This document shows positions 44,585 to 54,912 of a stretch of DNA of 58,635 nt, piece after piece. Location of the stretch: assembly GCA_947466695.1 (NCBI GenBank), contig CANIFC010000003.1:1-58635 (forward strand). The letters run 5' to 3'. The notes beneath the pieces are model-generated. The model was not told where the DNA came from. It was given only the letters and a program-made list of their open reading frames with translations, and ran no database searches. Source of the stretch: Oxalobacteraceae bacterium (GTDB lineage Bacteria; Pseudomonadota; Gammaproteobacteria; Burkholderiales; Burkholderiaceae_D). Position 1 is the stretch's first letter, and every line of letters starts with the position of its first letter. The translations under genes were made by a program, and so were the position numbers.

Positions 44585-44693
44585 TTCAACATACCAGTAT
44601 CACCCTCGTTATCCGGGTCAGGGAATGGCACGGATCGGTTATTTTTTAACTTTTTGATTTTTGACTTTTTGATTTTTTAATTGAAAGAATACA

Positions 44694-46298
44694 ATGTTTA
44701 AAAACATGAAAATCGGCACGCGCCTCGGTTTGGGTTTTAGCATCGTGCTGCTGTTGCTAGTCACGGTGATTCTGCTGGGTGTCACGCGCATGGCGGAAAT
44801 CAACGACCGGCTCGATGTCACGGTCAACGAAAACAACGTCAAGATCAAGTTAGCTTCAGACATGCGCAGCGGCGTTCTTGATGTTCTCATTGCCATTCGT
44901 AATGTGGTGCTGCTTGATGACGACATCGAGATGCAGGCCCAGGTCAAGCGCATCGCTGACCAATTTAAACAATACCATGCGAACGAAGAACACTTGAGCA
45001 AGCTGGTCAATACCGACCAGGGCCGGGCGATTGTGGTGAAGATCAAAGAGCACGAGGCGGCCATAGTTCCGCTGTTCGACAAGGTCGTAAAACTGGGACT
45101 GGCCAACAATACCCAGGATGCCGTTCCGGTGCTAGTGAAGGAAATTCGTCCGGTACAACTCAAGTGGTTAGCTAGCCTGACCGAAATGCTGGATCTGCAG
45201 GAAGCTATGAATAAAAAAGACGCTGAAATGGCGACCCAGGCTTATCTGGCAGCGCGCACCCTGATGTACATCGTTGGCGCCATTGGCCTGCTACTTGGTG
45301 CCGGTATCGCTTTCTGGGTGACCCGCAGCATCACCATCCCACTCAATGAAGCCGTGATCGTGGCCAACAAACTGGCGGAAGGTGACCTGACCGCGACAAT
45401 CATCGTCACTTCGAGGGACGAAACCGGCATGTTACTGCGATCCATGAAAAACATGATGGAAAAACTCTCTGGCATTATCGGCGAGGTACGCGGCTCGGCT
45501 GACTCTCTGTCGAGCGCATCCGAAGAGATTTCTGCCACCGCACAATCGATCTCCCAGGCAACGTCAGAACAGGCGGCCAGTGTCGAAGAAACCTCAGCCT
45601 CAATCGAGCAAATGAGTTCGTCTATCAACCAAAATACCGATAACGCCAAGGTCACCGAAGGCATGGCTTCACAGGCCACCAGACAAGCCAGTGAAGGCGG
45701 ACAAGCCGTGAAGGAAACAGTGGCCGCGATGAAGAGCATCGCCAGCAAGATTGGCATCATCGACGAGATCGCTTACCAGACCAACTTGCTTGCGCTTAAT
45801 GCAGCGATTGAAGCGGCCCGTGCCGGCGAACACGGCAAGGGCTTTGCGGTTGTGGCGGCAGAAGTGCGCAAACTGGCTGAACGTAGCCAGGTGGCCGCCC
45901 AGGAAATTGGTGAACTCGCTTCCGGCAGTGTCGAAAAAGCCGAGAGCGCCGGTAAATTGCTGACCGAGATTGTTCCTGCCATCAGCAAGACCTCCGATTT
46001 GGTACAAGAGATTGCCGCTGCATCGTCAGAACAGTCGGTCGGCGTCGGCCAGATTAATGCCGCCATGGGTCAGCTTAATCAGATCACGCAGCAAAATGCC
46101 AGCGCGTCCGAAGAACTGGCCGCAACTGCAGAAGAAATGAGCGGCCAGGCCGGACAACTGCAGGATCTGATGTCTTTCTTTACGGTCGACAATTCAGGCA
46201 ATACGTCAGGCAAGAGCGCGGCCAGTTCCAAGGTCGTGGCAAAGAAATCAGGCACGCCTAAAACAACACCGAACGAATCGAGTTTCGTCCATTTTTGA
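44694..46298 (+). CDS. methyl-accepting chemotaxis protein, 1 HAMP unit
   Basis: 534 aa. TM1 is about 10-31, a periplasmic four-helix-bundle sensor (4HB_MCP type) about 32-188, TM2 about 190-210 and a single HAMP about 211-262. The signalling domain (about 263-505) has the tip [48 protein letters not shown] flexible tail ends SSFVHF. It is the shortest of four related receptors. cheW lies 10 bp downstream, so the pair is co-translated. The start is the ATG at 44694 after an unusual T-rich leader with a repeated ACTTTTTGATTTTT. Confidence 0.95.
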   Translation: MFKNMKIGTRLGLGFSIVLLLLVTVILLGVTRMAEINDRLDVTVNENNVKIKLASDMRSGVLDVLIAIRNVVLLDDDIEMQAQVKRIADQFKQYHANEEHLSKLVNTDQGRAIVVKIKEHEAAIVPLFDKVVKLGLANNTQDAVPVLVKEIRPVQLKWLASLTEMLDLQEAMNKKDAEMATQAYLAARTLMYIVGAIGLLLGAGIAFWVTRSITIPLNEAVIVANKLAEGDLTATIIVTSRDETGMLLRSMKNMMEKLSGIIGEVRGSADSLSSASEEISATAQSISQATSEQAASVEETSASIEQMSSSINQNTDNAKVTEGMASQATRQASEGGQAVKETVAAMKSIASKIGIIDEIAYQTNLLALNAAIEAARAGEHGKGFAVVAAEVRKLAERSQVAAQEIGELASGSVEKAESAGKLLTEIVPAISKTSDLVQEIAAASSEQSVGVGQINAAMGQLNQITQQNASASEELAATAEEMSGQAGQLQDLMSFFTVDNSGNTSGKSAASSKVVAKKSGTPKTTPNESSFVHF

Positions 46299-46308
46299 GG
46301 AGAACGCC

Positions 46309-46890
46309 ATGAGTATCATGACGCAAACAAACCAACTAACTACGGCACCCGCGCCAGGACAGCAAGACCAGCAGCAATACCTGACCTTTATGCTCGGCGG
46401 TGAAACCTATGCCATGGGGATTCTGGCGATCAAGGAAATCATCGAATATGGTGACCTGACCGAAGTGCCGCGCATGCCCGAATTCATACGCGGGGTCATC
46501 AACCTGCGTGGTGCGGTCGTGCCGGTCATTGACCTCAGTTCGCGCTTTGGCAAGCCAGCCAGTAAAGTCACCCGACGCACCTGCATTGTCATCACGGAAG
46601 TGTCCGGCGAGCATGGCCAGCAGGATGTCGGCGTGATGGTCGACGCCGTTAACGCGGTACTCGATATTCCGCCACAAGAGATTGAACCGGCACCCTCGTT
46701 CGGTGCCAACATCCGCGCCGATTTTATCCGCGGAATGGGTAAGGTCAACGGCAAGTTCGTCATCATCATCCATATTCAGCATGTGCTCGATATCAATGAC
46801 ATGTCCGCACTTTCCATCATTGACCAGAACAATACTGCAGGGAATGGTACGGCCGGTTTAGTTTCCGGCACAACGACAACCACGTCCTGA
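46309..46890 (+). CDS. cheW: chemotaxis coupling protein CheW, copy 1
   Basis: 193 aa, with GAGGAG before the ATG. A Gln-rich N-terminus leads to the CheW core: QYLTFMLGGETYAMGILAIKEIIEYGDLTEVPRMPEFIRGVINLRGAVVPVIDLSSRFGKP, DVGVMVDAVNAVLDI, IRADFIRGMGKVNGKFVIIIHIQHVLD. It links CheA to receptors. The C-terminal tail is Thr/Gly-rich. A closely similar cheW lies 2.7 kb downstream behind the next receptor, so an MCP-cheW pair has duplicated. Confidence 0.95.
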   Translation: MSIMTQTNQLTTAPAPGQQDQQQYLTFMLGGETYAMGILAIKEIIEYGDLTEVPRMPEFIRGVINLRGAVVPVIDLSSRFGKPASKVTRRTCIVITEVSGEHGQQDVGVMVDAVNAVLDIPPQEIEPAPSFGANIRADFIRGMGKVNGKFVIIIHIQHVLDINDMSALSIIDQNNTAGNGTAGLVSGTTTTTS

Positions 46891-46923
46891 CACCTTTAAA
46901 AAACACACTATTTTTTATGTATG

Positions 46924-46966
46924 GCCCGGTAAGGCTGGCTCTTTTGTGGAGCCGGACCTGCCGGGC
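46924..46966 (+). terminator. long hairpin downstream of cheW copy 1
   Basis: An imperfect 18-bp stem (GCCCGGTAAGGCTGGCTC against GAGCCGGACCTGCCGGGC) with a 7-nt loop. The following sequence is AT-rich (TAATTTATT) but lacks a true T-run. It may be a weak terminator or an mRNA-processing barrier between the gene pairs. Confidence 0.55.
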
Positions 46967-47104
46967 TAATTTATTCACCAGACCAGAATCACTTTTACTT
47001 TACCTCCTACCCACACTCTCCTACATACCCACACTCTCTCTCACTAACCGCGCCATCAACGCATGGCAGGGTTCACACAATTTTGCTTTATTAGAAAGAA
47101 CGAC

Positions 47105-48985
47105 ATGTTTAAGAATATGAAAATAGGAATGCGTCTGGGTTTGGGATTTGGCCTGATACTGATCTTTTTGTCCGTGATTGCCTTTATGGGCATCACGCAT
47201 ATGGCGGATATAAAAGAAGATCTTGACGTAGTCGACAAGGAAAGTAATGTCAAAATTTCCCATGCCAACGATATGCTCACCCAGATGAACATCATTGCCC
47301 GCTCGGTACGTAACATGGCCCTGCTTGGCACTGACCTGCAAGCAGCACAAAAGGAGAAAGAAAGAATAATTGCGGCTCGCATCAAATATGACGAATTCCG
47401 CGACAAAATGACAGCCATTGTGAAAACAGAGAGTGGCAAAAAACAAATGCATGATATCAGCGAAGCCTATGCAACCACCAAGCCACAGATCGATATGGCA
47501 ATGGAATTGATCCAAGCGGGGAAACTTGAGCCGGCAGTGGCTCTATTGGTTGGCGATATCCGGACGTCCCAGCTCAAGCTGTTTGACGCCATTGAAGCCA
47601 TGATTGAATATCAGGAAGCAAATAGCAAAACCTTGGTGGAAGAGGCTAACAAGTCTTATAACAGTGCCTTCAAGCTGATAGTGGTTCTGGCGATTGCTTC
47701 CCTTGTTTTAGGTGTGGGAATCGCCATATGGATTACCCGTAGCATCACCCAACCAATCGGAGTGGCAGTAAAAGTGGCCAACCAGCTGGCGGCCGGTGAC
47801 CTGACGGCGCAAATTGAAGTCAATTCAAACGATGAAGCCGGACAATTACTCAACGCGATGAAAAATATGGTCGCGACCATCAAGAATGTCCTGAGCGACA
47901 ATGCGGTACTGGTCAAGTCGATTACTGACGGCCAGCTAGATGCGCGGGCCGATGCCGGCAAGTACCAGGGCGATTTTTACAATATGGTCAATGGTACCAA
48001 CCAGATTGTCGAAGGTATTGCAGTACCTTTGAGTGAAGTCGTTGCCGTACTGATGGAGATGGAAAAAGGCAACCTGACAACGACTGTCGAAGGTAATTAC
48101 AAAGGACAGCTTAACGACTTCAAGGAAGCGGTCAATAATACGATTGCCAAACTCTCCGGCATCATTGGCGAGGTACGCGGAGCAGCCGATGCCTTGTCCA
48201 GCGCCTCGGAAGAAATTTCCGCCACCGCACAATCGATCTCCCAGGCAACGTCAGAGCAGGCCGCCAGCGTCGAACAGACCTCGGCCTCGATTGAGGAAAT
48301 GAGCGCTTCCATCAACCAAAATACCGATAACGCCAAGGTCACCGAAGGCATGGCATCGCAAGCAGCCAGACAAGCTGGTGAGGGTGGTCAGGCAGTGAAG
48401 GATACCGTGACGGCGATGAAAATCATCGCCAGCAAGATCGGCATCATCGACGAGATCGCCTACCAGACCAATCTGCTGGCGCTCAATGCAGCAATTGAAG
48501 CGGCGCGTGCCGGCGAGCACGGCAAGGGCTTTGCCGTGGTCGCCGCCGAAGTGCGCAAACTGGCAGAGCGCAGTCAAATTGCCGCTCAGGAGATCGGTGA
48601 ACTTGCTTCCGGTAGTGTCGAAAAAGCCGAAAGCGCAGGTAAGCTTCTGAGCGAAATTGTTCCTGCGATCAGCAAGACCTCGGACCTGGTGCAGGAGATT
48701 GCCGCGGCATCGTCAGAGCAATCAGTTGGCGTCGGCCAGATTAACTCGGCGATGGGTCAGCTCAATCAGACCACCCAGCAAAACGCCAGCGCTTCGGAAG
48801 AGCTGGCGGCAACCGCTGAAGAGATGAGTAGTCAGGCCGAACAGCTGCAGGATCTCATGTCTTTCTTTACAGTCGACACATCAGTGAGCCCGGTGGCCGG
48901 AAAATCGACCAGCGTCAGGCAAGTGAATAAAAAGCTGATTACCCGTAAAACAATGGCTCCCGATTCGAGCTTCGTCCATTTTTAG
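47105..48985 (+). CDS. methyl-accepting chemotaxis protein, about 3 HAMP-like units
   Basis: 626 aa from the ATG at 47105; the track start at 47063 adds 14 unrelated residues. TM1 ([19 protein letters not shown]), a 4HB-type periplasmic sensor (about 32-190) and TM2 ([21 protein letters not shown]) precede HAMP 1 ([20 protein letters not shown]). Then come one A unit ([29 protein letters not shown]) and one B unit ([23 protein letters not shown]). The signalling domain is nearly the same as in its neighbours, and the tail ends SSFVHF. The leader holds a 12-bp direct repeat ACCCACACTCTC (47009 and 47027). It pairs with cheW copy 2. Confidence 0.95.
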   Translation: MFKNMKIGMRLGLGFGLILIFLSVIAFMGITHMADIKEDLDVVDKESNVKISHANDMLTQMNIIARSVRNMALLGTDLQAAQKEKERIIAARIKYDEFRDKMTAIVKTESGKKQMHDISEAYATTKPQIDMAMELIQAGKLEPAVALLVGDIRTSQLKLFDAIEAMIEYQEANSKTLVEEANKSYNSAFKLIVVLAIASLVLGVGIAIWITRSITQPIGVAVKVANQLAAGDLTAQIEVNSNDEAGQLLNAMKNMVATIKNVLSDNAVLVKSITDGQLDARADAGKYQGDFYNMVNGTNQIVEGIAVPLSEVVAVLMEMEKGNLTTTVEGNYKGQLNDFKEAVNNTIAKLSGIIGEVRGAADALSSASEEISATAQSISQATSEQAASVEQTSASIEEMSASINQNTDNAKVTEGMASQAARQAGEGGQAVKDTVTAMKIIASKIGIIDEIAYQTNLLALNAAIEAARAGEHGKGFAVVAAEVRKLAERSQIAAQEIGELASGSVEKAESAGKLLSEIVPAISKTSDLVQEIAAASSEQSVGVGQINSAMGQLNQTTQQNASASEELAATAEEMSSQAEQLQDLMSFFTVDTSVSPVAGKSTSVRQVNKKLITRKTMAPDSSFVHF

Positions 48986-48994
48986 GAAAACGCC

Positions 48995-49594
48995 ATGAAC
49001 GAAACAAGAGCAACGGGACTAAGCCCGCCACGCCAACAGGGGTCGCAAAATCAGGCTAACCAGCAGAGTCTATTACTTCAACAACAATACCTGACCTTCA
49101 TGCTGGGCGGTGAAACCTATGCCATGGGAATTCTGGCGATCAAGGAAATCATCGAATACGGCAACCTGACCGTCGTGCCACGCGTGCCCGGATTTGTCCG
49201 TGGCGTCATCAACCTGCGCGGCGCAGTCGTGCCGGTGATTGACCTCAGCGCGCGCTTTGGCAAGCCGGTCACGAAGGTAACGCGACGCACCTGTATCGTC
49301 ATCATCGAAGTCGCCGGGGAACACGGACAACAAGATATGGGCGTCATGGTCGATGCAGTGAACGCCGTACTGGATATCTTGCCGCAGGAAATCGAACCGG
49401 CACCGTCTTTCGGCGCCAGTATCCGCGCTGATTTTATCAGCGGCATGGGCAAGGTGAATGGCAAGTTCGTCATTATCCTGGACATGCGGCAAGTGCTCGA
49501 CATCAACGATCTGTCAGCGCCAGCCAGTGGACGGCAGAACAGTTTGGCAGCGATTTCAGCGGGCGCCATTAATGCTGGCGCTACCTTAAATTGA
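48995..49594 (+). CDS. cheW: chemotaxis coupling protein CheW, copy 2
   Basis: 199 aa, with AGGA before the ATG and 9 bp after the receptor stop. The CheW core is almost identical to copy 1 (YLTFMLGGETYAMGILAIKEIIEYGNLTVVPRVPGFVRGVINLRGAVVPVIDLSARFGKPVTKVTRRTCIVI). Differences are concentrated in the N- and C-terminal tails and at a few core positions (for example DIPPQE to DILPQE). Two CheW copies could tune array composition or serve different receptors; this is inference. Confidence 0.95.
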   Translation: MNETRATGLSPPRQQGSQNQANQQSLLLQQQYLTFMLGGETYAMGILAIKEIIEYGNLTVVPRVPGFVRGVINLRGAVVPVIDLSARFGKPVTKVTRRTCIVIIEVAGEHGQQDMGVMVDAVNAVLDILPQEIEPAPSFGASIRADFISGMGKVNGKFVIILDMRQVLDINDLSAPASGRQNSLAAISAGAINAGATLN

Positions 49595-49895
49595 CATAGT
49601 GAGGAAGGTCAGGAGGCGTAAATCATTGAGGAGCGAGACAAATAAAAGCTGTGCCAGATGGGTTAACTCCGGCACTGACATAGCGCCAGATGCGGCAGGC
49701 CAGATCAGCAGCGAGATTAAGAAGTAAGTTTAAAAAGTAAGTTTAAAAAGTAAGATTGAGCAGTAATTTCAGGACTCATTTGAGTACTCATTTTAGTGGC
49801 CACACAACATCAACACAGTGCAGTAAAACTCACATTAACGTCACTATCCTGCGCCGCACACACACTTGCGGCAGGGATCACTCAGAAAGAACGAC
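49595..49895. other. leader of the third FVHF receptor
   Basis: About 300 bp with a 13-bp tandem repeat (listed separately) and no coding frame. The last bases AGAAAGAACGACATGTTTA match the start region of the receptor at 47105, showing duplicated leaders. Confidence 0.7.
49724..49754. repeat. 13-bp tandem repeat, 2.4 units
   Basis: GTAAGTTTAAAAA occurs twice perfectly, followed by GTAAG, about 140 bp before the receptor start. Noncoding. Confidence 0.92.
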
Positions 49896-52322
49896 ATGTT
49901 TACAAATATGAAGATAGGTACGCGTTTGGGATTGGGCTTTGGCTTGTTACTAATACTGCTTTCAGTCATTGCCTTTTTTGGTGTTACCCGCATGGCCAGC
50001 GTAAAAAGTAACCTCGATATCGTGATTACCAAAAATAACGTCAAGATTGCTCTGGCCAACGACATGCTCGAAGAAATGAACGTTACCGCCACGGCTATCC
50101 GCAATATGGTCATACTGGGCAAGGTTCCTCTGGCAGTCTTAAGAGAGAAAGAAGCGATACTTGGGGCGCGCGTCAAATATGGCGAACTGCGTGACAAGCT
50201 GGCGACTATGGTTAAATCGGAGGCTGGTAAAAAGACCCTGCGCGACATCAATGAAGCACATGCCAATACCAAACCCAAAGTTGACATCGCCATGGAACTG
50301 ATCGCAACTGGCAAGATGGAGGAGGCTGCAGCACTCATCATCGGTGATATCCGTAGCGCCCAGCTCACGTGGTCGGCGGCAATCCAGGCCGCCATCTCGT
50401 ACGAAGAGTTAGTTAACAGTAATCTGACTGAAGAAGCCAATAGCAGCTACGAGAATGCCTTCAACCTGATACTGGCGCTGGCAATTACCGCTATCGTGCT
50501 CGGTGCTGCGATGGCCTTTTTAGTCACCCGCAGCATTACCCGTCCGCTGGCGCTGGCAGTGAAGGTCGCCAACCAGCTCGCTGCCGGCGACCTCACAACC
50601 CAGCTTGACGTCCGCTCCAGCGATGAAGCCGGACAATTGCTCAACGCCATGAAAAACCTGACAGCAACGCTGAAAAGCGTCCTGAGCGATACCGACGACC
50701 TGGTCAAGGCGGCCGCCAATGGTGAGCTCGATACACGGGCCGATGCCAGCAAATATCAGGGTGACTTCCGCATGCTGGTAAGCGGTGTCAATGACACCAT
50801 CAGCAATATTGCAGAACCACTGAAAGTCACTTCAGATTACGTCGACCAGATTGCCAGAGGCATCATTCCGGCAGTCATCACTACCGACTACAAGGGACAG
50901 TACGGCCTGATCAAAAATAACCTAAACACGCTGGTAAAAACCATGGGCGAGCTGCTTGAGCAAACCGACATCCTGATCAAAGGGGCTGCGGATGGAGATC
51001 TCACCAAACGTGCCAACGCAGACCTGTTCAAGGGTGGCTGGAACAGTCTGGTATCAGGCATCAACAGCACTGTGACCAATATCGCCGAACCATTGAAAGT
51101 CACGTCGGACTATGTCGACCAGATTGCCAAGGGGATCATTCCGGCAGTCATCACCACCGACTATAAGGGCGAGTACGGCGTCATCAAGAACAATCTCAAT
51201 ACACTGGTAAAAATGATGAGCAGCCTGCTGATGCAAACCGATGCCCTGATCAAAGGCGTCGCTAACGGCGAGCTTGATAAGCGTGCCAATGCCGACCTGT
51301 TTCAGGGTGGCTGGAATCAACTGGTGAGTGGTATCAATCAAGCCGTCGAAGGCATTGTATTACCTTTGAACGAAGTCATTAGCGTCATCACGGAAATGGA
51401 AAAAGGTAACCTGACTCTCACGGTAGAAGGTGACTATAAGGGCCAGCTCAACGACTTCAAGGAAACGGTCAACAATACCATCGCCAAGCTCTCCGGCGTC
51501 ATCGGCGAGGTGCGCGGTTCTGCCGACTTACTGTCGAGCGCCTCGGAAGAAATCTCTGCCACTTCGCAGTCCATCTCGCAATCGACTTCCGAGCAGGCTG
51601 CCAGCGTCGAGCAGACCTCAGCCTCGATCGAGGAAATGAGCGCCTCCATCAACCAAAATACCGACAATGCCAAGGTCACCGAAGGCATGGCATCACAAGC
51701 CGCCCGCCAGGCCGGCGAGGGTGGCCAGGCGGTGAAGGATACTGTTGCGGCGATGAAAATCATCGCCAGCAAAATCGGTATCATCGACGAGATCGCCTAC
51801 CAGACCAATCTGCTCGCGCTCAATGCAGCAATCGAAGCGGCGCGTGCCGGCGAACACGGCAAGGGCTTTGCCGTGGTCGCTGCCGAAGTGCGCAAACTGG
51901 CCGAACGCAGTCAAATTGCTGCTCAGGAGATCGGTGAACTCGCGAGCGGCAGCGTCGAAAAAGCCGAAGTTGCCGGCAAACTGCTCAATGAAATCGTTCC
52001 AGCCATCAGCAAGACCTCCGATCTGGTGCAAGAAATATCAGCAGCATCGACCGAGCAATCAGTCGGTGTCGGCCAGATCAATTCGGCCATGGGCCAACTC
52101 AACCAGATCACCCAGCAAAACGCCAGCGCGTCCGAAGAACTGGCTGCAACCGCAGAAGAGATGAGCGGCCAGGCCGGCCAGCTGCAGGACCTCATGTCTT
52201 TCTTCACGGTCGATACGCCGGATAGAGTATCAGTCAAAAAACCAACCAGTACCAAGCCTGTTGGTAAAAAACTGGTCGCCCGCAAAATAATGTCAAACGA
52301 ATCGAGCTTCGTCCATTTCTAA
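49896..52322 (+). CDS. methyl-accepting chemotaxis protein, about 7 HAMP-like units
   Basis: 808 aa from the ATG at 49896. TM1, a 4HB-type sensor (about 32-190) and TM2 ([21 protein letters not shown]) precede HAMP 1. Then three A/B pairs follow: A units such as [35 protein letters not shown] units such as [40 protein letters not shown] (two near-identical copies), and a last B of the [23 protein letters not shown] type. The signalling domain and SSFVHF tail are as in the siblings. Poly-HAMP stalks relay and may invert conformational signals. The near-identical inner copies point to recent internal duplication. Confidence 0.94.
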   Translation: MFTNMKIGTRLGLGFGLLLILLSVIAFFGVTRMASVKSNLDIVITKNNVKIALANDMLEEMNVTATAIRNMVILGKVPLAVLREKEAILGARVKYGELRDKLATMVKSEAGKKTLRDINEAHANTKPKVDIAMELIATGKMEEAAALIIGDIRSAQLTWSAAIQAAISYEELVNSNLTEEANSSYENAFNLILALAITAIVLGAAMAFLVTRSITRPLALAVKVANQLAAGDLTTQLDVRSSDEAGQLLNAMKNLTATLKSVLSDTDDLVKAAANGELDTRADASKYQGDFRMLVSGVNDTISNIAEPLKVTSDYVDQIARGIIPAVITTDYKGQYGLIKNNLNTLVKTMGELLEQTDILIKGAADGDLTKRANADLFKGGWNSLVSGINSTVTNIAEPLKVTSDYVDQIAKGIIPAVITTDYKGEYGVIKNNLNTLVKMMSSLLMQTDALIKGVANGELDKRANADLFQGGWNQLVSGINQAVEGIVLPLNEVISVITEMEKGNLTLTVEGDYKGQLNDFKETVNNTIAKLSGVIGEVRGSADLLSSASEEISATSQSISQSTSEQAASVEQTSASIEEMSASINQNTDNAKVTEGMASQAARQAGEGGQAVKDTVAAMKIIASKIGIIDEIAYQTNLLALNAAIEAARAGEHGKGFAVVAAEVRKLAERSQIAAQEIGELASGSVEKAEVAGKLLNEIVPAISKTSDLVQEISAASTEQSVGVGQINSAMGQLNQITQQNASASEELAATAEEMSGQAGQLQDLMSFFTVDTPDRVSVKKPTSTKPVGKKLVARKIMSNESSFVHF

Positions 52323-52500
52323 TCGAGTACGCCGTGCACTGCCGGTCCGCAGTGCACGTAGAGAACAGAGCGGACCGAAAGAATCAATACATCCTCGTTG
52401 CGGTTCATCAACATCAAGAACTTGTCTATCCTCACGAGGGAAAAAAACGATTTGCTCACCGTGATTTCACTGGATGTAGCTAAGCAGTAGTCCAACTGGT

Positions 52501-52537
52501 ACGCACTTTTTAAACCAACTGAACGACGCACTTTTTA
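52501..52537. repeat. 12-bp direct repeats in the leader of the fourth FVHF receptor
   Basis: ACGCACTTTTTA occurs at 52501-52512 and 52526-52537. Each copy is preceded by a CCAACTG-like sequence (CCAACTGGT, CCAACTGAACG). Confidence 0.85.
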
Positions 52538-52561
52538 CAAAAAAGTATCACCCGTTTATTC

Positions 52562-52580
52562 AAACCAGTACAACTGGTTT
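52562..52580. promoter_or_regulatory. 8-bp perfect inverted repeat before the fourth FVHF receptor
   Basis: AAACCAGT-ACA-ACTGGTTT lies 31 bp upstream of the start. CCAACTGGT and CCAACTGA at 52492 and 52515 resemble its half-sites, so an operator cluster is possible. Confidence 0.5.
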
Positions 52581-52610
52581 CATGACTGTTAGTTTTTTTG
52601 AGAGAACGCT

Positions 52611-54764
52611 ATGTTTACAAATATGAAAATTGGTATGCGTCTGGGAATGGGTTTTCTGGCCGCAACGATCCTGCTTGCCCTCATCGGCATCGTTGGAATA
52701 TCGAGTCTTAAAACCACCATCGCCGGACTGGAAACCATTTATCTTGACCGGGTAGTCCCGCTCAAGGGCCTCAACGTCATAGGGAGCGCTTATGCCGTCA
52801 ATATTATCGATGCCGTTAACAAAACGAACGCTGGGGTCATGCATGCCGAAGTAGCGCTCAAAGGTATCGAGCATGCCAATGAGCAAATCAAGAAAGAGTG
52901 GACCGCCTACACGGCCACGACACTCACTACAGAAGAGACCAAACTGGCGCGTGAAGCCGAACAGCTGTTTGAACCGGCCAACCGCGATATTGCAAAACTC
53001 ATCTCCGTCTTACAAGGAAAAGAGGGAAATATCCAGGGACAACTGAGTCAATTCAACGGGCCCTTATATGTGAGCATCGATCCTATCGGCGGCAAGATCG
53101 ATGAACTCATCGAATTGCAACTGCGCGTATCCAAAGAAGTCTTTGACCAGGCCAACGCGCAATATCATACGACCCTGATGCTGACTATCGGTCTCATCAT
53201 GGCGGCGATCATTATCTGCGCCGCAATCGGTTTCTGGGTCACGCGCAGCATTACGACACCCTTGAGCGTCGCCGTGGGAGTGGCGAACCAACTGGCCGCA
53301 GGAGACCTGACGGCACAGATCAACGTCACGTCTAAAGATGAAACCGGTCAGCTGCTCAATGCCATGAAAAATCTCGTCACAACACTCAAAGGCGTCCTGA
53401 GCGATACGGCAATCGTCGTGAAGGCAGCAGCCGACGGCGAACTCACCATTCGTACGGACGCAAAAAAATATCAGGGCGGCTGGAACGAGCTGGTGAGCGG
53501 CGTCAATGACACCATCGGCAATATCGCAGAGCCACTAAAAATGACCTCAACTTTTGTGGACCAGATCGCCAAAGGCATCATTCCACCCTCAATCACAGCG
53601 GACTACAAGGGCGAATACGGCATCATCAAAAACAATCTCAATACACTAGTGGTGGTGATGAACAACCTGTTGGCGCAAACCGACCTTCTCATTAAGGGCG
53701 TCGCCAATGGCGAGCTCGACAAACGTGCCAATGCCGACCTGTTTCAACATAGCTGGCATGCACTGGTCAGCGGTACCAATCAGATTGTCGAAGGCATTGC
53801 CGTACCTTTGAACGAAGTCGTTGCGGTACTGATGGAAATGGAAAAAGGTAATCTGACCCTGACGGTAGAAGGTGACTACAAGGGCCAGCTCGACGACTTT
53901 AAAGAAGCGGTCAACAATACCATTGCCAAACTCTCCGGCATCATCGGCGAGGTGCGCGGTTCAGCCGACTCTCTGTCGAGCGCTTCCGAAGAGATCTCCG
54001 CCACAGCACAATCAATCTCACAAGCGACTTCCGAGCAGGCTGCCAGCGTCGAACAGACCTCGGCCTCAATCGAGGAAATGAGCGCCTCCATCAACCAAAA
54101 TACCGATAACGCCAAGGTCACTGAAGGCATGGCATCACAAGCGGCTAAACAGGCCGGTGAGGGTGGCCAGGCGGTGAAAGACACCGTTGCGGCGATGAAA
54201 ATCATCGCCAGCAAAATCGGCATCATCGATGAGATCGCCTACCAGACCAATCTGCTCGCGCTCAATGCAGCAATCGAAGCGGCGCGTGCCGGCGAACACG
54301 GCAAGGGTTTCGCAGTGGTCGCTGCCGAAGTGCGCAAACTGGCCGAACGCAGCCAGATCGCGGCTCAGGAGATCGGTGAACTCGCGAGCGGCAGCGTCGA
54401 AAAAGCCGAAGTTGCCGGCAAACTGCTCAATGAAATCGTTCCAGCCATCAGCAAGACCTCGGACCTGGTGCAGGAGATATCGGCTGCGTCAACCGAGCAA
54501 TCAGTCGGTGTCGGCCAGATTAATTCGGCCATGGGTCAGCTCAACCAGATCACCCAGCAAAACGCCAGCGCGTCCGAAGAACTGGCGGCAACCGCAGAAG
54601 AGATGAGCGGCCAGGCCGGACAGCTGCAGGACCTGATGGCATTCTTTACGGTGCAGACCTCAGCCAGTCCTGTGACCAGGAAAACGACCGCAAACAAGCC
54701 CGTCGTAAAGAAAGTAATCAGCCGTAAGTTCACGCCTGATCCCTCGAATTTTGTCCACTTTTAA
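52611..54764 (+). CDS. methyl-accepting chemotaxis protein, about 5 HAMP-like units
   Basis: 717 aa. TM1 ([19 protein letters not shown]), a periplasmic helical sensor (about 32-185, clearly different from the three siblings) and TM2 ([23 protein letters not shown]) precede HAMP 1. Two A/B pairs follow ([71 protein letters not shown]). The signalling domain is nearly identical to that at 49896, including a 98-bp DNA run without a mismatch. The tail ends SNFVHF. A new sensor on a shared stalk and tip suggests domain shuffling. A terminator ends the block. Confidence 0.95.
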   Translation: MFTNMKIGMRLGMGFLAATILLALIGIVGISSLKTTIAGLETIYLDRVVPLKGLNVIGSAYAVNIIDAVNKTNAGVMHAEVALKGIEHANEQIKKEWTAYTATTLTTEETKLAREAEQLFEPANRDIAKLISVLQGKEGNIQGQLSQFNGPLYVSIDPIGGKIDELIELQLRVSKEVFDQANAQYHTTLMLTIGLIMAAIIICAAIGFWVTRSITTPLSVAVGVANQLAAGDLTAQINVTSKDETGQLLNAMKNLVTTLKGVLSDTAIVVKAAADGELTIRTDAKKYQGGWNELVSGVNDTIGNIAEPLKMTSTFVDQIAKGIIPPSITADYKGEYGIIKNNLNTLVVVMNNLLAQTDLLIKGVANGELDKRANADLFQHSWHALVSGTNQIVEGIAVPLNEVVAVLMEMEKGNLTLTVEGDYKGQLDDFKEAVNNTIAKLSGIIGEVRGSADSLSSASEEISATAQSISQATSEQAASVEQTSASIEEMSASINQNTDNAKVTEGMASQAAKQAGEGGQAVKDTVAAMKIIASKIGIIDEIAYQTNLLALNAAIEAARAGEHGKGFAVVAAEVRKLAERSQIAAQEIGELASGSVEKAEVAGKLLNEIVPAISKTSDLVQEISAASTEQSVGVGQINSAMGQLNQITQQNASASEELAATAEEMSGQAGQLQDLMAFFTVQTSASPVTRKTTANKPVVKKVISRKFTPDPSNFVHF

Positions 54765-54831
54765 GCGAACCCAGGCGTACTCCTGCTGTAACGATGGCGA
54801 GAGAAAAAACAGGCTGTAAATAGTAGGCAAT

Positions 54832-54876
54832 AAAAAAAGAGGCGTTGCAGTGTGAACTGCAGCGCCTCTTTTTTCT
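54832..54876. terminator. bidirectional terminator ending the chemotaxis block
   Basis: Stem AAGAGGCGTTGCAGT / ACTGCAGCGCCTCTT with GTGA loop (one G-T pair), flanked by A7 and T6. It separates the last receptor from the convergent TPR gene. Confidence 0.92.
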
Positions 54877-54904
54877 GACGTTTTTTCTGACGTTTTTTCT
54901 GACC
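54869..54904. repeat. 12-bp tandem repeat, 3 units
   Basis: TTTTTTCTGACG, TTTTTTCTGACG and TTTTTTCTGACC run on from the terminator T-tract up to the TPR stop codon. Each unit repeats the T6, so it looks like a duplicated terminator tail. Confidence 0.92.
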
Positions 54905-54912
54905 TTATCTGC

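Noticed and set aside
44640-44685. T-rich repeated leader (ACTTTTTGATTTTT twice) as a terminator
   Set aside because: No stem precedes the T-runs. It is kept only as an unusual leader noted under the receptor gene.
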